From contig NZ_AP022612.1 in the NCBI RefSeq assembly GCF_010729895.1, positions 744,001-808,000 of the forward strand: DNA of 64,000 nucleotides, written 5' to 3'. Below, one piece after another: positions 7,331 to 16,692 of this stretch (positions are counted from its first letter, which is position 1; each line of letters begins with the position of its first letter). The notes under the pieces were generated by a model, which saw only the letters and a program-made list of their open reading frames with translations, searched no databases and was not told the DNA's origin. The translations under genes and the position numbers were made by a program. The DNA is from Mycolicibacterium confluentis. Its GTDB lineage: Bacteria; Actinomycetota; Actinomycetes; Mycobacteriales; Mycobacteriaceae.

Positions 7331-8040
7331 CCGACGTCATGACCAGTTCGGTGCGGGTGCAGAATGCCGTGCGCCGCTTCGGGGATCGGGTGGTGCTCGA
7401 CCACCTCGACCTGGATATCGCCGAGTCGGAGTTCGTCGTGCTGCTGGGGCCCTCGGGTTGCGGCAAGAGCACCCTGCTTCGCCTGCTCGCCGGCCTCGAC
7501 CGACCCGACGGCGGTGAAATCCGCGTTCCGAAGGACCGCGCGATCGTCTTCCAGGGAGCCCGACTGCTCCCGTGGGAGAAGGCCTGGCGCAACGTGACCA
7601 TCGGCCTGACCGGTGGCGACGCCAAGGCCAAGGCGTTGGTGGCACTGGACGAGGTGGGTTTGGCGGAGCGCGCCGACGCCTGGCCCAAGACGTTGTCCGG
7701 TGGTGAAGCTCAGCGCGTCGCCCTGGCGCGAGCGCTGGTCTCCAATCCGTCCCTGGTCCTGCTCGACGAACCCTTCGCCGCGCTCGACGCCATCACCAGG
7801 CTGCGCATGCATGCCCTGGTCCGGGACCTGCGGGTAAAGCACAACGCCGCAATGCTGCTGGTCACGCATGACGTCGACGAGGCGATCGCGCTCGGCGACC
7901 GCATCCTGGTGATGCAGTCCGGTCGCATCGGGCGCGAACTGCGCGTCGCACTGTCGGCGGAGGAGCGCAGCCACGGATTGAAGCGCGACGAACTGCGCGT
8001 CGAGATGCTCGACGCACTCGGCGTCGCGAATCTCCATTAG
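7327..8040 (+). CDS. ABC transporter ATPase, SsuB/TauB type
   Basis: A 237-residue nucleotide-binding subunit with Walker A GPSGCGKST (residues 41-49), signature LSGGEAQRVALARAL, Walker B LVLLDEPFAALD and H-loop THD. Sequence and length fit the aliphatic sulfonate/taurine ATPase group. The ATG overlaps the permease stop (ATGA), so the two are translationally coupled. Confidence 0.92.
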   Translation: MTDVMTSSVRVQNAVRRFGDRVVLDHLDLDIAESEFVVLLGPSGCGKSTLLRLLAGLDRPDGGEIRVPKDRAIVFQGARLLPWEKAWRNVTIGLTGGDAKAKALVALDEVGLAERADAWPKTLSGGEAQRVALARALVSNPSLVLLDEPFAALDAITRLRMHALVRDLRVKHNAAMLLVTHDVDEAIALGDRILVMQSGRIGRELRVALSAEERSHGLKRDELRVEMLDALGVANLH

Positions 8041-8083
8041 ACGAACTCTCGTAGTTCATAAACACATTTCGATAGGAATCCCC

Positions 8084-9055
8084 ATGAAGTACATCGTCAG
8101 ATCCCTTGCTGCCCTGAGCCTGACGGCCGCCGCCCTCACGGGATGCTCGTCGGGGGACGGCGAGGCGAAGAAGATCACGATCACGATCGCCCACCAGAAC
8201 GACGGCATCGACGAACTGGTGGAGAAGTCGGGACTCTTCGACGACGCCTCCTACAACGTCAAGTTCGCGGCCTTCGACTACGGCCCACCGCTCGTCCAGG
8301 CGATCTCGTCGGGCAAGGTCGACGTCGGGCCCGTGGGAGTGGTTCCCCCGATCACGGCCGCTGCCGATGACCTGAACTTCCGGGTGTCGGCGGCTGGTCC
8401 TCTCCGCGACGAGAATGCCTCGTACCACTACCTTCTCGCGCCCACGGGCTCACCCTTGAAGACCACCGCGGACCTCAAGGGCAAGAAGATCGCCGTCCCG
8501 GTGGGCAGTTCGGCCCACGGCTTCCTGCTGTCGGCGATTCAGCGGGCGGGGCTCACGCTCGAGGACGTGCAGATCGTCGACCTCGACCCGGCTAAGGGGC
8601 AGGCGGCCTTCGCCTCCGGTTCCGTTGACGCCTGGGCGATCTGGATTCCGCAGGCGACAGTCGCCATCAATCATCAGAATCCGGTGATCATCGAGGCGGG
8701 CAAGCGACCCCACGACTACGGCGAGACGCTCTGGGTCACCAACACCGACAGCCTCGCGGACGCAGAGCGTCGCGAAGCCGTCGCCGACACGCTGCGCCGA
8801 CTCAACGAGACCTATGAGTGGGGCTGGGAGAACCGCGACGTCTGGGACGCCGCGATGGCAAAGAAGACGGGTGTGGACGTCGCCGAGGCACATGACCTGG
8901 TCGAGACCACCGCGACCACGCTCGCCCCCGTCACGGCCGACGAGGTGGCGTCCACCCAGGAACTGGCGGACCTCTTCTACGAGGCTGGTGCCATCAGGAA
9001 CCCCGTCGTCTTCAGTGACATCGTCGACAACCTCGTCCCGGAAGGACAGCAGTGA
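8084..9055 (+). CDS. Sulfonate-type ABC substrate-binding lipoprotein
   Basis: A 323-residue binding protein with a signal peptide ending in the lipobox ALTGC (Cys21). The mature part is a type II periplasmic-binding fold of the SsuA/TauA/NrtA family (SGKVDVGPVGVVPPI, the hinge TTADLKGKKIAVPVGSSAHG, and ASGSVDAWAIWIPQA). It captures the substrate outside the cell for the adjacent permease. Sulfonate, sulfonamide or sulfate-ester specificity is inferred from the family and the monooxygenase partner. A 43-bp gap separates it from the ATPase gene. Confidence 0.9.
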   Translation: MKYIVRSLAALSLTAAALTGCSSGDGEAKKITITIAHQNDGIDELVEKSGLFDDASYNVKFAAFDYGPPLVQAISSGKVDVGPVGVVPPITAAADDLNFRVSAAGPLRDENASYHYLLAPTGSPLKTTADLKGKKIAVPVGSSAHGFLLSAIQRAGLTLEDVQIVDLDPAKGQAAFASGSVDAWAIWIPQATVAINHQNPVIIEAGKRPHDYGETLWVTNTDSLADAERREAVADTLRRLNETYEWGWENRDVWDAAMAKKTGVDVAEAHDLVETTATTLAPVTADEVASTQELADLFYEAGAIRNPVVFSDIVDNLVPEGQQ

Positions 9056-10389
9056 GCGAGAACCGAAAGCTTCACCTCACCGCATTCCTGATGCCGTACG
9101 GGCAGCACGAGGCCGCCTGGCGGTTGCCGGGCACGCCACTGAACGCGGAGTTCGATCCGCGCTACTGGATTGACCTCGCGCGCAGGGCCGAAGCGGCGAA
9201 GTTCGACTCGATCTTCTTCGCTGATGCGCCCGGTCAGTGGGCGTCCTCGGACTTCCAGCCGCAGGGCGCGTTGGATCCCCTGATCCTCCTGACGGCCATC
9301 GCGGGCGCGACCGAGCGGATCGGTCTGATCGGGACCGTCTCCACCACGTACAACTCGCCCTACAACCTGGCGCGGCGATTCGCGTCCCTCGACCACATCA
9401 GCGGTGGGCGTGCCGGGTGGAACATCGTCACGACCTCGGATCAGGGCATCGCCCGCAACTTCGGGCGCGAGGGCCGCCCAGACCACCTGGATCGATACCG
9501 TCGCGCCGACGAGTTCGTCGACGTCGTCACCAAGCTGTGGGACAGCTGGACCGACGACTACATTGTCGGCAGCCGCGAGAGCGGTCGCTACTCCGACGCC
9601 GCGCACATCCGCGAGATCAACCACCGCGGCGAGTTCTACTCCGTGGCGGGGCCACTCACCGTGCCGCGGTCGCCGCAGGGCTGGCCGGTGTTGGTCCAGG
9701 CCGGGTCGTCGGAGAACGGAAAGGCGTTCGGCGCCAGGCACGGTGAGGCGATCTTCACCGCGCAGCCGACCCTTGAAGACGGCCAGGAGTTCTACACGGA
9801 CTTCAAGGCGCGTGTCGCCGCTGCCGGGCGCGACCCAGGGCAGACGAAGGTGCTGCCGGGCCTCATGCCCTACATCGGGAGCACCGAGAAGGAGGCGCAG
9901 GCCCAGGCTCAGAAGCTCGACGATCTCCGGGCGCCGGAACGCGGCCTGGCGAACCTGAGCGACATCTTCGAGTACCCGGTCGAGGCATTCGAACTGGACA
10001 AGTCACTGCCGGCGGAGCTGTACTCCGAGCGCACGATCGAGGGGGACAGGAGCCGTGCAGACCTGATCCTCAAGTTCGCCGCGGAGGAGAACCTCAATGT
10101 GCGCCAGTTGATTTCGTACCTCGGCGGCGCACGCGGGCACTTCACCGTCATCGGGACTCCGGAACAGATCGCCGACACCATCGAGGCCTGGTTCACCCGG
10201 GGTGCGGCCGACGGCTTCAACGTCATGCCGCCGGCGTTCCCCGAGAGCCTGGACCTCTTCATCGAACACGTCATCCCGGAACTGCAGAGGCGCGGACTGT
10301 TCCGCACCGAGTACGAGGGGCGGACGCTGCGTGACCACTACGGGCTGGCCAAGCCCGCCAACCGTCTCGACCAGGTGACGTCCTCCTGA
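9052..10389 (+). CDS. FMN-dependent LLM-class monooxygenase (NtaA/SnaA/DszA type)
   Basis: A 445-residue bacterial luciferase-like oxygenase of the NtaA/SnaA/DszA/SoxA group, two-component FMNH2-dependent enzymes that cleave C-S, C-N or sulfone bonds. Typical segments are FDSIFFADAPG, STTYNSPYNLARRFASLDHI, SGGRAGWNIVTTSD (FMN phosphate region) and GTPEQIADTIEAWF. No flavin reductase is encoded in the operon, so one must be supplied in trans. With the sulfonate importer, release of sulfite from an organosulfur compound is the likely job. The GTG start overlaps the preceding stop (GTGA). Confidence 0.9.
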   Translation: MSENRKLHLTAFLMPYGQHEAAWRLPGTPLNAEFDPRYWIDLARRAEAAKFDSIFFADAPGQWASSDFQPQGALDPLILLTAIAGATERIGLIGTVSTTYNSPYNLARRFASLDHISGGRAGWNIVTTSDQGIARNFGREGRPDHLDRYRRADEFVDVVTKLWDSWTDDYIVGSRESGRYSDAAHIREINHRGEFYSVAGPLTVPRSPQGWPVLVQAGSSENGKAFGARHGEAIFTAQPTLEDGQEFYTDFKARVAAAGRDPGQTKVLPGLMPYIGSTEKEAQAQAQKLDDLRAPERGLANLSDIFEYPVEAFELDKSLPAELYSERTIEGDRSRADLILKFAAEENLNVRQLISYLGGARGHFTVIGTPEQIADTIEAWFTRGAADGFNVMPPAFPESLDLFIEHVIPELQRRGLFRTEYEGRTLRDHYGLAKPANRLDQVTSS

Positions 10390-11753
10390 CCACCGACGAA
10401 CTCCTGACACAGCGGGCCGGTCGACTGACCGGCCCGCTTCGTGTCACCACCCTGGGATTCTTCTGCCTCGGCGCCCTCATCGCGTTCGAGATGATGGCGG
10501 TCGCCACGGTGATGCCGGTTGTCGCAGCCGATCTCGGCGGCGTTGAGATGTATGCGCTGGCCTTCGCGGTGCCCATGGCGGTCAGCATCGTTGCGTTGAC
10601 GATGTCCGGGTCGTGGATGGACCGCCGCGGCCTGCTCACACCCATCGCCGTCGGGGTGGCGATCTTCTCGGCAGGCCTGATCGTGTCGGGCGTCGCCTCG
10701 ACGATACTGCAGTTCCTGATCGGCCGCGGAATCTTCGGTTTCGGCGCCGGAATCCTCACGGTCGCGATGTTCGTCCTCATCGCTCGGTGCTATCCGCCGG
10801 AGCAGCGTCCGACGATGTTCGCCCTCTACACCAGCACGTTCATGGTGGCCGCCCTCGCGGGTCCCGCGGTCGCCGGTGCCGTCGCCGACCACGTGGGGTG
10901 GCGGTGGGTGTTCCTGCTGGTGCCAGGCTTGGCCCTGGTGGCGGCGGGCCTTCTGTATCGCGCGGTGGCACCCGTGGGAGGCAACAGCGACGCGCGCAGT
11001 GGGTCTCGTCGGTCACTGGTGTGGGCGGTGGTGGCGGGAGCGGGCATCCTCGGTCTCAGCGTGGCGGGCCAGCGTGGACTGCCGGCCTGGCCGGTGCTGT
11101 TGGCCGGATCGGTGGTGACTGTGGCGGTCGCCGTCCCAAGACTGCTGCCCGCGGGGACCTGGGCGTTGCGCCCCGGACTGCCCAGCACGATCGCCGCGCG
11201 TGGCCTGATCGGTGCTGCGTTCCTCAGCGCCGAGTCGTATCTGCCGTTGGCGTTGACTGAGTTCCGGGGATGTTCGCCGACGCTGGCGGGAGCGATCCTG
11301 ACGGCCTCCGCGGTGGCCTGGTTCGCTGGCACCTCGATGTGCGCGCGCCTGAAGGTCCTGGGTCACAAACCGCTACGCCTGGCGATCGGCATGACCCTCA
11401 TCGCAGCCGGTTTGATGGTCGTGATGCTGATCCCCGTCGACGCGGTGCCGTTGGCCGTGGTGATCGCCGGTTGGGGCCTCGGGGCGCTGGGAATGGGCAT
11501 GACTCTGCCGACCCTGGCGATGGCGGTCCTCGACCGGTCCAAACCAGACGAAGTCGGGGTGAACAGCGCGGCGACCCACCTCAACGACGCCGTGTCGCAA
11601 GCGTTCGTGCTCGCGGTCGGCAGCGTGCTGTTCGGTGCACTGCTCACGGCGTCGGCGCCGGCCGCGTTCGTCTCCGTCGTCGGACTGTCCGTGGCACTGC
11701 TGATGGCGGGAATCCTCCCGCTCACCCGCATCGGTGCCGGACAGGGCGCCTGA
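10386..11753 (+). CDS. MFS transporter, probable CTG start
   Basis: A major facilitator with about 12-14 membrane helices and the loop-2 region SGSWMDRRGLLTPIAVG. The first ATG in frame (10491) would cut helix 1 (LGFFCLGALIAFEMMAVATV) in half. No ATG, GTG or TTG exists between the last in-frame stop (10332) and 10491, so a CTG start is likely: CTG 10386 overlaps the monooxygenase stop (CTGA) and has AGGTGA 7 nt upstream. That gives 455 residues. Substrate unknown; export of a by-product or sulfur compound is an inference from the operon. Confidence 0.7.
   Translation: MTTDELLTQRAGRLTGPLRVTTLGFFCLGALIAFEMMAVATVMPVVAADLGGVEMYALAFAVPMAVSIVALTMSGSWMDRRGLLTPIAVGVAIFSAGLIVSGVASTILQFLIGRGIFGFGAGILTVAMFVLIARCYPPEQRPTMFALYTSTFMVAALAGPAVAGAVADHVGWRWVFLLVPGLALVAAGLLYRAVAPVGGNSDARSGSRRSLVWAVVAGAGILGLSVAGQRGLPAWPVLLAGSVVTVAVAVPRLLPAGTWALRPGLPSTIAARGLIGAAFLSAESYLPLALTEFRGCSPTLAGAILTASAVAWFAGTSMCARLKVLGHKPLRLAIGMTLIAAGLMVVMLIPVDAVPLAVVIAGWGLGALGMGMTLPTLAMAVLDRSKPDEVGVNSAATHLNDAVSQAFVLAVGSVLFGALLTASAPAAFVSVVGLSVALLMAGILPLTRIGAGQGA
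10411..10438 (+). terminator. 12-bp perfect hairpin at the monooxygenase/MFS junction
   Basis: The arms AGCGGGCCGGTC and GACCGGCCCGCT (4-nt loop) form a perfect stem 21 bp after the monooxygenase stop, without a T-tract. If the MFS gene starts at CTG 10386 the hairpin lies in its first codons and could attenuate its expression; otherwise it is a plain intergenic hairpin. Confidence 0.5.
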
Positions 11754-11816
11754 CGCGATTCGGTCCGACACCTCGCGGGCGGCAGTAGGCTTCGGTTACT
11801 GCGCCGAGGGGGCCAC

Positions 11817-13094
11817 GTGACAGTCGCGACACGAGTGAACGGTGCGGCGCCGCCGGAGGTGCCGTTGTCCGACATAGACCTCGCTTCGGTGAAGTTCTGG
11901 CTCGAGGACGACGACGTCCGCGACGGCGCGTTCGCGACACTGCGGCGCGAGGCGCCCATCTCGTTCTGGGCCGAGCCTGAGGTGGAGGGTTTCGAGATCG
12001 GACCCGGCCACTGGGCCGTGACCAGAATGGACGACGTCCACTACGCCAGCCGTCATCCCGAGATCTACAGTTCGTACCCGAACATCGGTATGAGCGACAT
12101 CCCGGCCGAGGTGGCCGAGTTCTTCGGATCGATGATCGCCCTGGACGATCCGCGGCATCAACGACTGCGCGGCATCGTCAGTCGGGCGTTCACTCCGAAG
12201 GTGGTGGCCAGGATCGAGGAGTCGGTGCGCACCCGCGCCCATCAACTCGTCGACGCGATGATCGCCGACCATCCCGACGGCCAGGCGGATCTGGTGTCGG
12301 CCCTGGCCGGTCCACTGCCGCTGCAGATCATCTGCGACATGATCGGCATTCCCGAGGAGGACCACCAGATGGTCTTCCACTGGACCAACGTCATCCTGGG
12401 CGCCAGCGACCCCGATGTCGCCGCGGACGCGGCAGAATTCGCGCAGTCGGCCATGGACTTCGGGGCCTACTCGACTGCCATCGCCGAACAGCGCAGGGTC
12501 CACCCTCGCGACGACCTGACCACCAGCCTGGTGGAGGCCGAGATGGACGGGCACCGGTTGACCTCGGCAGATCTCGCGTCGTTCTTCATGCTGCTCGCAA
12601 TCGCCGGGAATGAGACCACACGCAACGCCATCAGCCACGGAGTGCTGGCGCTGACCCGCTATCCCGAACAGCGGCAACGGTGGTGGGCCGACTTCGAGGA
12701 CCTGTCGGCGACCGCGGTCGAGGAGATCGTGCGCTGGGCCTCGCCCGTGATCTACATGCGCCGCACCCTGACCCAGGACACCGTGCTGAATGGCACTGCG
12801 ATGGCCAAGGGCGACAAGGTGACCCTGTGGTACAACTCAGCCAACCGGGACGAATCCAAGTTCGACAACCCGTGGGCCTTCGACCTTGCGCGAAATCCCA
12901 ACCCACACCAGGGGTTCGGCGGGGGAGGTGCGCACTTCTGCCTCGGCGCCAACCTGGCCCGCCGCGAGATCAAGGTCGTGTTCGACGAACTTCGCCGCCG
13001 CCTGCCCGACATCGAGGTGACCGACGAACCGTCACGGTTGGCGTCGGCGTTCATCCACGGCATCAAGGCGATGCCGGTGGCCTGGTCGAACTGA
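11817..13094 (+). CDS. Cytochrome P450, CYP124/125/142-like
   Basis: A 425-residue P450. The I-helix oxygen-activation motif is AIAGNETTRN, the ExxR motif is EEIVRW, and the heme loop FGGGGAHFCLGANLARRE carries the thiolate Cys375. The C-terminal half closely resembles mycobacterial CYP124/CYP125/CYP142, terminal hydroxylases of methyl-branched lipids and cholesterol side chains, but subfamily and substrate need a tree. It is soluble and needs a ferredoxin and reductase; a ferredoxin is encoded convergently, though its two 4Fe-4S motifs suit the flavoprotein better. The start is GTG 11817 after a gaggggg site. Confidence 0.92.
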   Translation: MTVATRVNGAAPPEVPLSDIDLASVKFWLEDDDVRDGAFATLRREAPISFWAEPEVEGFEIGPGHWAVTRMDDVHYASRHPEIYSSYPNIGMSDIPAEVAEFFGSMIALDDPRHQRLRGIVSRAFTPKVVARIEESVRTRAHQLVDAMIADHPDGQADLVSALAGPLPLQIICDMIGIPEEDHQMVFHWTNVILGASDPDVAADAAEFAQSAMDFGAYSTAIAEQRRVHPRDDLTTSLVEAEMDGHRLTSADLASFFMLLAIAGNETTRNAISHGVLALTRYPEQRQRWWADFEDLSATAVEEIVRWASPVIYMRRTLTQDTVLNGTAMAKGDKVTLWYNSANRDESKFDNPWAFDLARNPNPHQGFGGGGAHFCLGANLARREIKVVFDELRRRLPDIEVTDEPSRLASAFIHGIKAMPVAWSN

Positions 13095-13096
13095 GG

Positions 13097-13504
13097 TCAC
13101 TGTGCGCTGTGGTTCCAGGGCGAGTCCACCACGTCGGCCGGAATGGGCAGCCGTGACTCCGGCAGTGGCGGAACCGCTTTGAGCAGCGGGTTGCGATCCA
13201 GAAGTGAGCCCGCGGTTCGGCCGCGACCCCAGCCGACCATCTCGCGGTACCCGCCCAGCAGGCCGGCGCGAGCGACGGCGTCCTCGTCGGCGTGCGGACT
13301 GTCCGCGCCCACTGGGTCCGACACCGGCGAGACGTACAGCGCATCGACGGGGCAGTAGGCCTCGCACATGAAGCACGTCTGACAATCCGACTGACGGGCG
13401 ATCACCGGGATGCCGTCCTCGCCGCGGTCGAAGACATCGGTGGGACACACCTTGATGCAGACATCGCAGGCGATGCAGGCTGTGGCGCTGACGATCTCGA
13501 TCAT
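13097..13504 (-). CDS. Ferredoxin, 2x[4Fe-4S], AprB-like
   Basis: A 135-residue iron-sulfur protein with two cluster motifs, CIACDVCIKVCP and CQTCFMCEAYCP (each CxxCxxCxxxCP), in the first 55 residues and a longer C-terminal tail. It overlaps the flavoprotein stop by 4 nt (ATGA) and is the last gene of the minus-strand ABC operon. It resembles the beta subunit (AprB) partner of adenylylsulfate-reductase-like flavoproteins, so it probably shuttles electrons to or from the FAD subunit. Only 2 bp separate it from the convergent P450. Confidence 0.9.
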   Translation of the reverse strand: MIEIVSATACIACDVCIKVCPTDVFDRGEDGIPVIARQSDCQTCFMCEAYCPVDALYVSPVSDPVGADSPHADEDAVARAGLLGGYREMVGWGRGRTAGSLLDRNPLLKAVPPLPESRLPIPADVVDSPWNHSAQ

Positions 13505-15099
13505 GCGACCGCCTCGGACGACAGTACCTGCGGGGCAACGGGATCGGCGCGGGTCCAGACCTCATCGAGCCCACCGACCAAGATCCGGTGACCGAATCGG
13601 TGATCGGTGTCGGGGTGGTCCTCGCGGCGGTGCAGACCCCGACTCTCGGGCCGGGCCAGTGACGCCGCGGTGATCCACCGGGCCGTCGCGACCATCGCGG
13701 TGGCCTGCCTCGACTTGTAGGACTCCCGCGGCGGCAACGGAGCCAACCCGCCCTCGATGTCGAGCCACAACTGCTCGAGCGCCTCGGCGGACTCGGTCAG
13801 CCTGTCCTGGGACTTGGTGTGGCTGCGCAACGGCGGCAGCACGTGGGCCTGGGCCGCGCGGACCACCTCGTCGACGGTCGGGGCGTCATGCCGCCCGGGT
13901 CGAAGGCCCACTCGGTCGGCCTCGGTGGGGTGACCGATGCTGCGTCTGCGACCGAACTCCGCCGCGCCGCGACCCGCGAACGTGCCCGACGCGATGGCCC
14001 ACGAACCGTTGTGGCTGCCGCCTCCGCTGATCGAACCCGTGATCAGCTCCCGGGTCGCGGCGTCACCCGCCGCGAAAAGGCCCGGAACCGTGGTCGCACA
14101 GTGCGGTCCGGTCAGGCGCAGACCACCTGTGCCGCGGACCGACCCCTCGTAGACCATCCGAACCGGGTAGGCCGTCACGAACGGGTCGATGCCGGCCTTG
14201 TCCAAGGGAAGGAAGTAGTTCGGCTGGGCCTCGCGCATCGTCTGGCGGATGTGCGCGGGGGCGCGGTCCAGCCTGGCGAAGACCCGCTGACCGCGCGTGA
14301 GCGCCCGTTGCGCATCCCTGCGTCCGCCCAGACCGAGTTCGGTGGGGAGCGGACGGCCCTGCTCGTCATAGAAGCTGGCCCACTGCAGCATGCGTCCCTT
14401 GGTGTGGACGCCCCATTCCGGTGCCAGCGCGTAGGCCGTGCAGAACTCCATGCCGGACAGGTCGGCGCCCGCCTCCGCGGCCATCAACAGGCCGTCACCG
14501 GTGTTCACGTTGGTGCCGAAGGTGCCGGACAGGAACGCGGCGCCGCCACTGGCCAGGACCACCGCCCCAGCGGTGATCCGCCACGGGCGCCCGTCATCCT
14601 GTCGGGCGATGCCGGTCGCGCCGTTGACCACGCCGTCCTCATCGGAGGTGAGCGCGAGTGCCGGGTGGTGATCGAGGATCCGGACCCCGCTGCGATGAGC
14701 CTTGCGCCGCATCCGGCGCATGTACTCCGGGCCCTGCAGGCTGCTGCGAAGCTGATTGCCGTCGTCCCCGACCGGGAAAGGGAATCCCCACTGCGCCAGG
14801 CGCTCGATACCCTCCCATGACGAGGACAGCACCCGCAGCATCCACTCGGCGTCGGTGAGACCGCCTGCCGCGGCCTCGCGTTCGCGGATGGACTCCTCGC
14901 GGCGCGGCCCCGGCGGGATCAGCCACAGGTTGTTACCTCCCGCGGCGGTGGCCCCGCTGGTGCCGCAGTAGCCCTTGTCCACCAGGGTGACTCGGCTGCT
15001 GCTCTCCGCGGCGGCGATCGCCGCCCAGGTGGCCGCCGGGCCGCCGCCGATCACCAGGACGTCTGTGCTGTGCACGTCGAGGTCACCGGCTGAGGTCAT
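13501..15099 (-). CDS. FAD-dependent oxidoreductase, AprA/FrdA-like
   Basis: A 532-residue flavoprotein of the fumarate reductase/succinate dehydrogenase/AprA superfamily. The N-terminal dinucleotide fold is VLVIGGGPAATWAAIAAA, followed by GYCGTSGATAAGGNNLW; the FAD-closing motif is VPGLFAAGDAATRE, then SISGGGSHNGSWAIASG. The ATG at 15099 overlaps the end of the ATPase gene by 17 bp. Partnered with a two-cluster ferredoxin and a sulfonate/taurine-type importer it is probably a sulfur-compound redox enzyme; the true substrate is unknown. Not a classic dissimilatory AprA context, since no sat or qmo genes are nearby. Confidence 0.85.
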   Translation of the reverse strand: MTSAGDLDVHSTDVLVIGGGPAATWAAIAAAESSSRVTLVDKGYCGTSGATAAGGNNLWLIPPGPRREESIREREAAAGGLTDAEWMLRVLSSSWEGIERLAQWGFPFPVGDDGNQLRSSLQGPEYMRRMRRKAHRSGVRILDHHPALALTSDEDGVVNGATGIARQDDGRPWRITAGAVVLASGGAAFLSGTFGTNVNTGDGLLMAAEAGADLSGMEFCTAYALAPEWGVHTKGRMLQWASFYDEQGRPLPTELGLGGRRDAQRALTRGQRVFARLDRAPAHIRQTMREAQPNYFLPLDKAGIDPFVTAYPVRMVYEGSVRGTGGLRLTGPHCATTVPGLFAAGDAATRELITGSISGGGSHNGSWAIASGTFAGRGAAEFGRRRSIGHPTEADRVGLRPGRHDAPTVDEVVRAAQAHVLPPLRSHTKSQDRLTESAEALEQLWLDIEGGLAPLPPRESYKSRQATAMVATARWITAASLARPESRGLHRREDHPDTDHRFGHRILVGGLDEVWTRADPVAPQVLSSEAVA

Positions 15100-15820
15100 G
15101 CCCGACCTCCTCCTTGACGCCCAGTTCGGCCAGCAGTACCCGGCGCAGATCGTCGAAACCCTCGTCGCCGCGACTGCGCGGGAACGACAGGTCGACACGA
15201 CGGTCCAGGGACACCCGGCCCTCGGAGAGCACCACGACCCGGTCCGCCAGCAGAATCGCCTCGTCGACGTCGTGCGTCACGTGCAGCACCGCCATGTGCC
15301 TGCGCGCCCACAGGTCGTGCAGGAGGCGGTACATCTTGAGTCGGGTCAAGGCGTCCAGGGCGCCGAAGGGCTCGTCGAGCAGCAGCAGGTCGGGTTCGCG
15401 CACCAGCGCGCGGGCCAGCGAAACCCGTTGTGCCTCACCGCCGGACAGTGACAGCGGCCAGGCGCGGTCCTTGTCGGCCAGACCGACCTCGTCGAGTGCG
15501 GCCCGGCCGCGTGCGGTGCGACTGGGCGAATCGGGGCCGCCGTCGGGCAGCGCGAAGGTGACGTTGGCCAGCGTGCGCCGCCACGGCAACAGGCGCGGAC
15601 TCTGGAACACCACGGCCCGCGACTTCGGAACCACCACCGATCCCTCGACCTGATTGTCGAGGCCGGCCAGGATGCGCAGCAGCGTGCTCTTGCCCGATCC
15701 GGAGCGGCCCAGCATCGCGACGAATTCACCGTCGGCGATGTCGAGGTCCAAGCCGTCGAGCACCTGCTGCTCACCGAACGCGCGTCGCAGCCCCCGGACA
15801 CTGACCACCGGAGAAGTCAT
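15083..15820 (-). CDS. ABC transporter ATPase, SsuB/TauB type
   Basis: A 245-residue ATPase with Walker A GRSGSGKST, signature LSGGEAQRVSLARAL, Walker B LLLLDEPFGALD and switch THDVDEA. It is of the sulfonate/taurine/nitrate group. The ATG 15820 overlaps the permease stop (ATGA); its 3' end overlaps the flavoprotein start. Confidence 0.92.
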   Translation of the reverse strand: MTSPVVSVRGLRRAFGEQQVLDGLDLDIADGEFVAMLGRSGSGKSTLLRILAGLDNQVEGSVVVPKSRAVVFQSPRLLPWRRTLANVTFALPDGGPDSPSRTARGRAALDEVGLADKDRAWPLSLSGGEAQRVSLARALVREPDLLLLDEPFGALDALTRLKMYRLLHDLWARRHMAVLHVTHDVDEAILLADRVVVLSEGRVSLDRRVDLSFPRSRGDEGFDDLRRVLLAELGVKEEVGHDLSR

Positions 15821-16692
15821 GCCCGGCCCTCGAATCCGTCGAAGCCGTTGCGCCACGACAACAGCAGGCGTTCCAGAACCAGCACCAGCGAGTAGGACAG
15901 CAGACCGGCGATTGCGTAGATCACGATCACCAGCAGCGACACGTCGAACTGCAGGTTGGTCTGGGCGCGCGACATCAGGTAGCCGATGCCTTCGGTGGTG
16001 TTGATCATCTCCGCGAAGATCAGGCTCAACCACGCACTGGAGAGGCCCAGTCGAAGGCCGATCAGGAAGTTCGGCATTGCGCCCGGCAGGATCACCTGAG
16101 TGATCAGGGTCGACCGGCGGGCCTCGAGGGTCTGGGCCATTTCGACGAGTTGCTGGTCGACACCACGGATTCCGGAGTAGGTGTTGATGTAGATCGCGAT
16201 CGCGACACCCATCGTGATGAGCACGATCTTGGGGCCCTCACCGATGCCCATCCAGATGATCAGCAGCGGCGTGAGTGCGAAATTCGGTACGGCCTTGAGG
16301 ATCTGCATGGTCCAGTCGAGCAGATCCTCGCCGGTACGGGTCAGGCCCGCGAGCACCGCCAGCAGGACACCGATCAGGATGCCCAGCACCGAACCGGTGA
16401 TGACCCGGGTTGCCGACGCGCCGACGTGGACGGCGAGTTGGCCGTCATTCAGCAGGCGCCACGCAGTGCCCGCGACGTGCGCGGGTGACGGAAACAGGTC
16501 GGGGTTGAGCAGTTCGGTGCTGGAACCGATGGCCCACACCGCCAGAATCAGCACTGGGCTGACCATTCGGCGGACAGGGCGCGGAATGCGGGCCCACAGG
16601 CTTCGCCGGCGGCGGTGCCCGGCGACGACGTCGATCAGTTCCGGCGTCGGTGCGGGGGTGTCGAGGCGGACTGCCGCATCGACGGCGGTCAT
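15817..16692 (-). CDS. ABC transporter permease, SsuC/TauC type
   Basis: A 291-residue inner-membrane permease. The EAA-like coupling loop is VEMAQTLEARRSTLITQVILPGA split over about residues 195-217, and SLIFAEMINTTEGIGYL follows as in taurine/sulfonate permeases. ATG 16692 overlaps the stop of the binding-protein gene (ATGA), so the operon order is binding protein, permease, ATPase, flavoprotein, ferredoxin. Confidence 0.9.
   Translation of the reverse strand: MTAVDAAVRLDTPAPTPELIDVVAGHRRRRSLWARIPRPVRRMVSPVLILAVWAIGSSTELLNPDLFPSPAHVAGTAWRLLNDGQLAVHVGASATRVITGSVLGILIGVLLAVLAGLTRTGEDLLDWTMQILKAVPNFALTPLLIIWMGIGEGPKIVLITMGVAIAIYINTYSGIRGVDQQLVEMAQTLEARRSTLITQVILPGAMPNFLIGLRLGLSSAWLSLIFAEMINTTEGIGYLMSRAQTNLQFDVSLLVIVIYAIAGLLSYSLVLVLERLLLSWRNGFDGFEGRA

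Noticed and set aside
10491..11753. MFS start at ATG 10491
   Set aside because: It would delete the first half of transmembrane helix 1, and the upstream frame reads as a typical MFS N-terminus.
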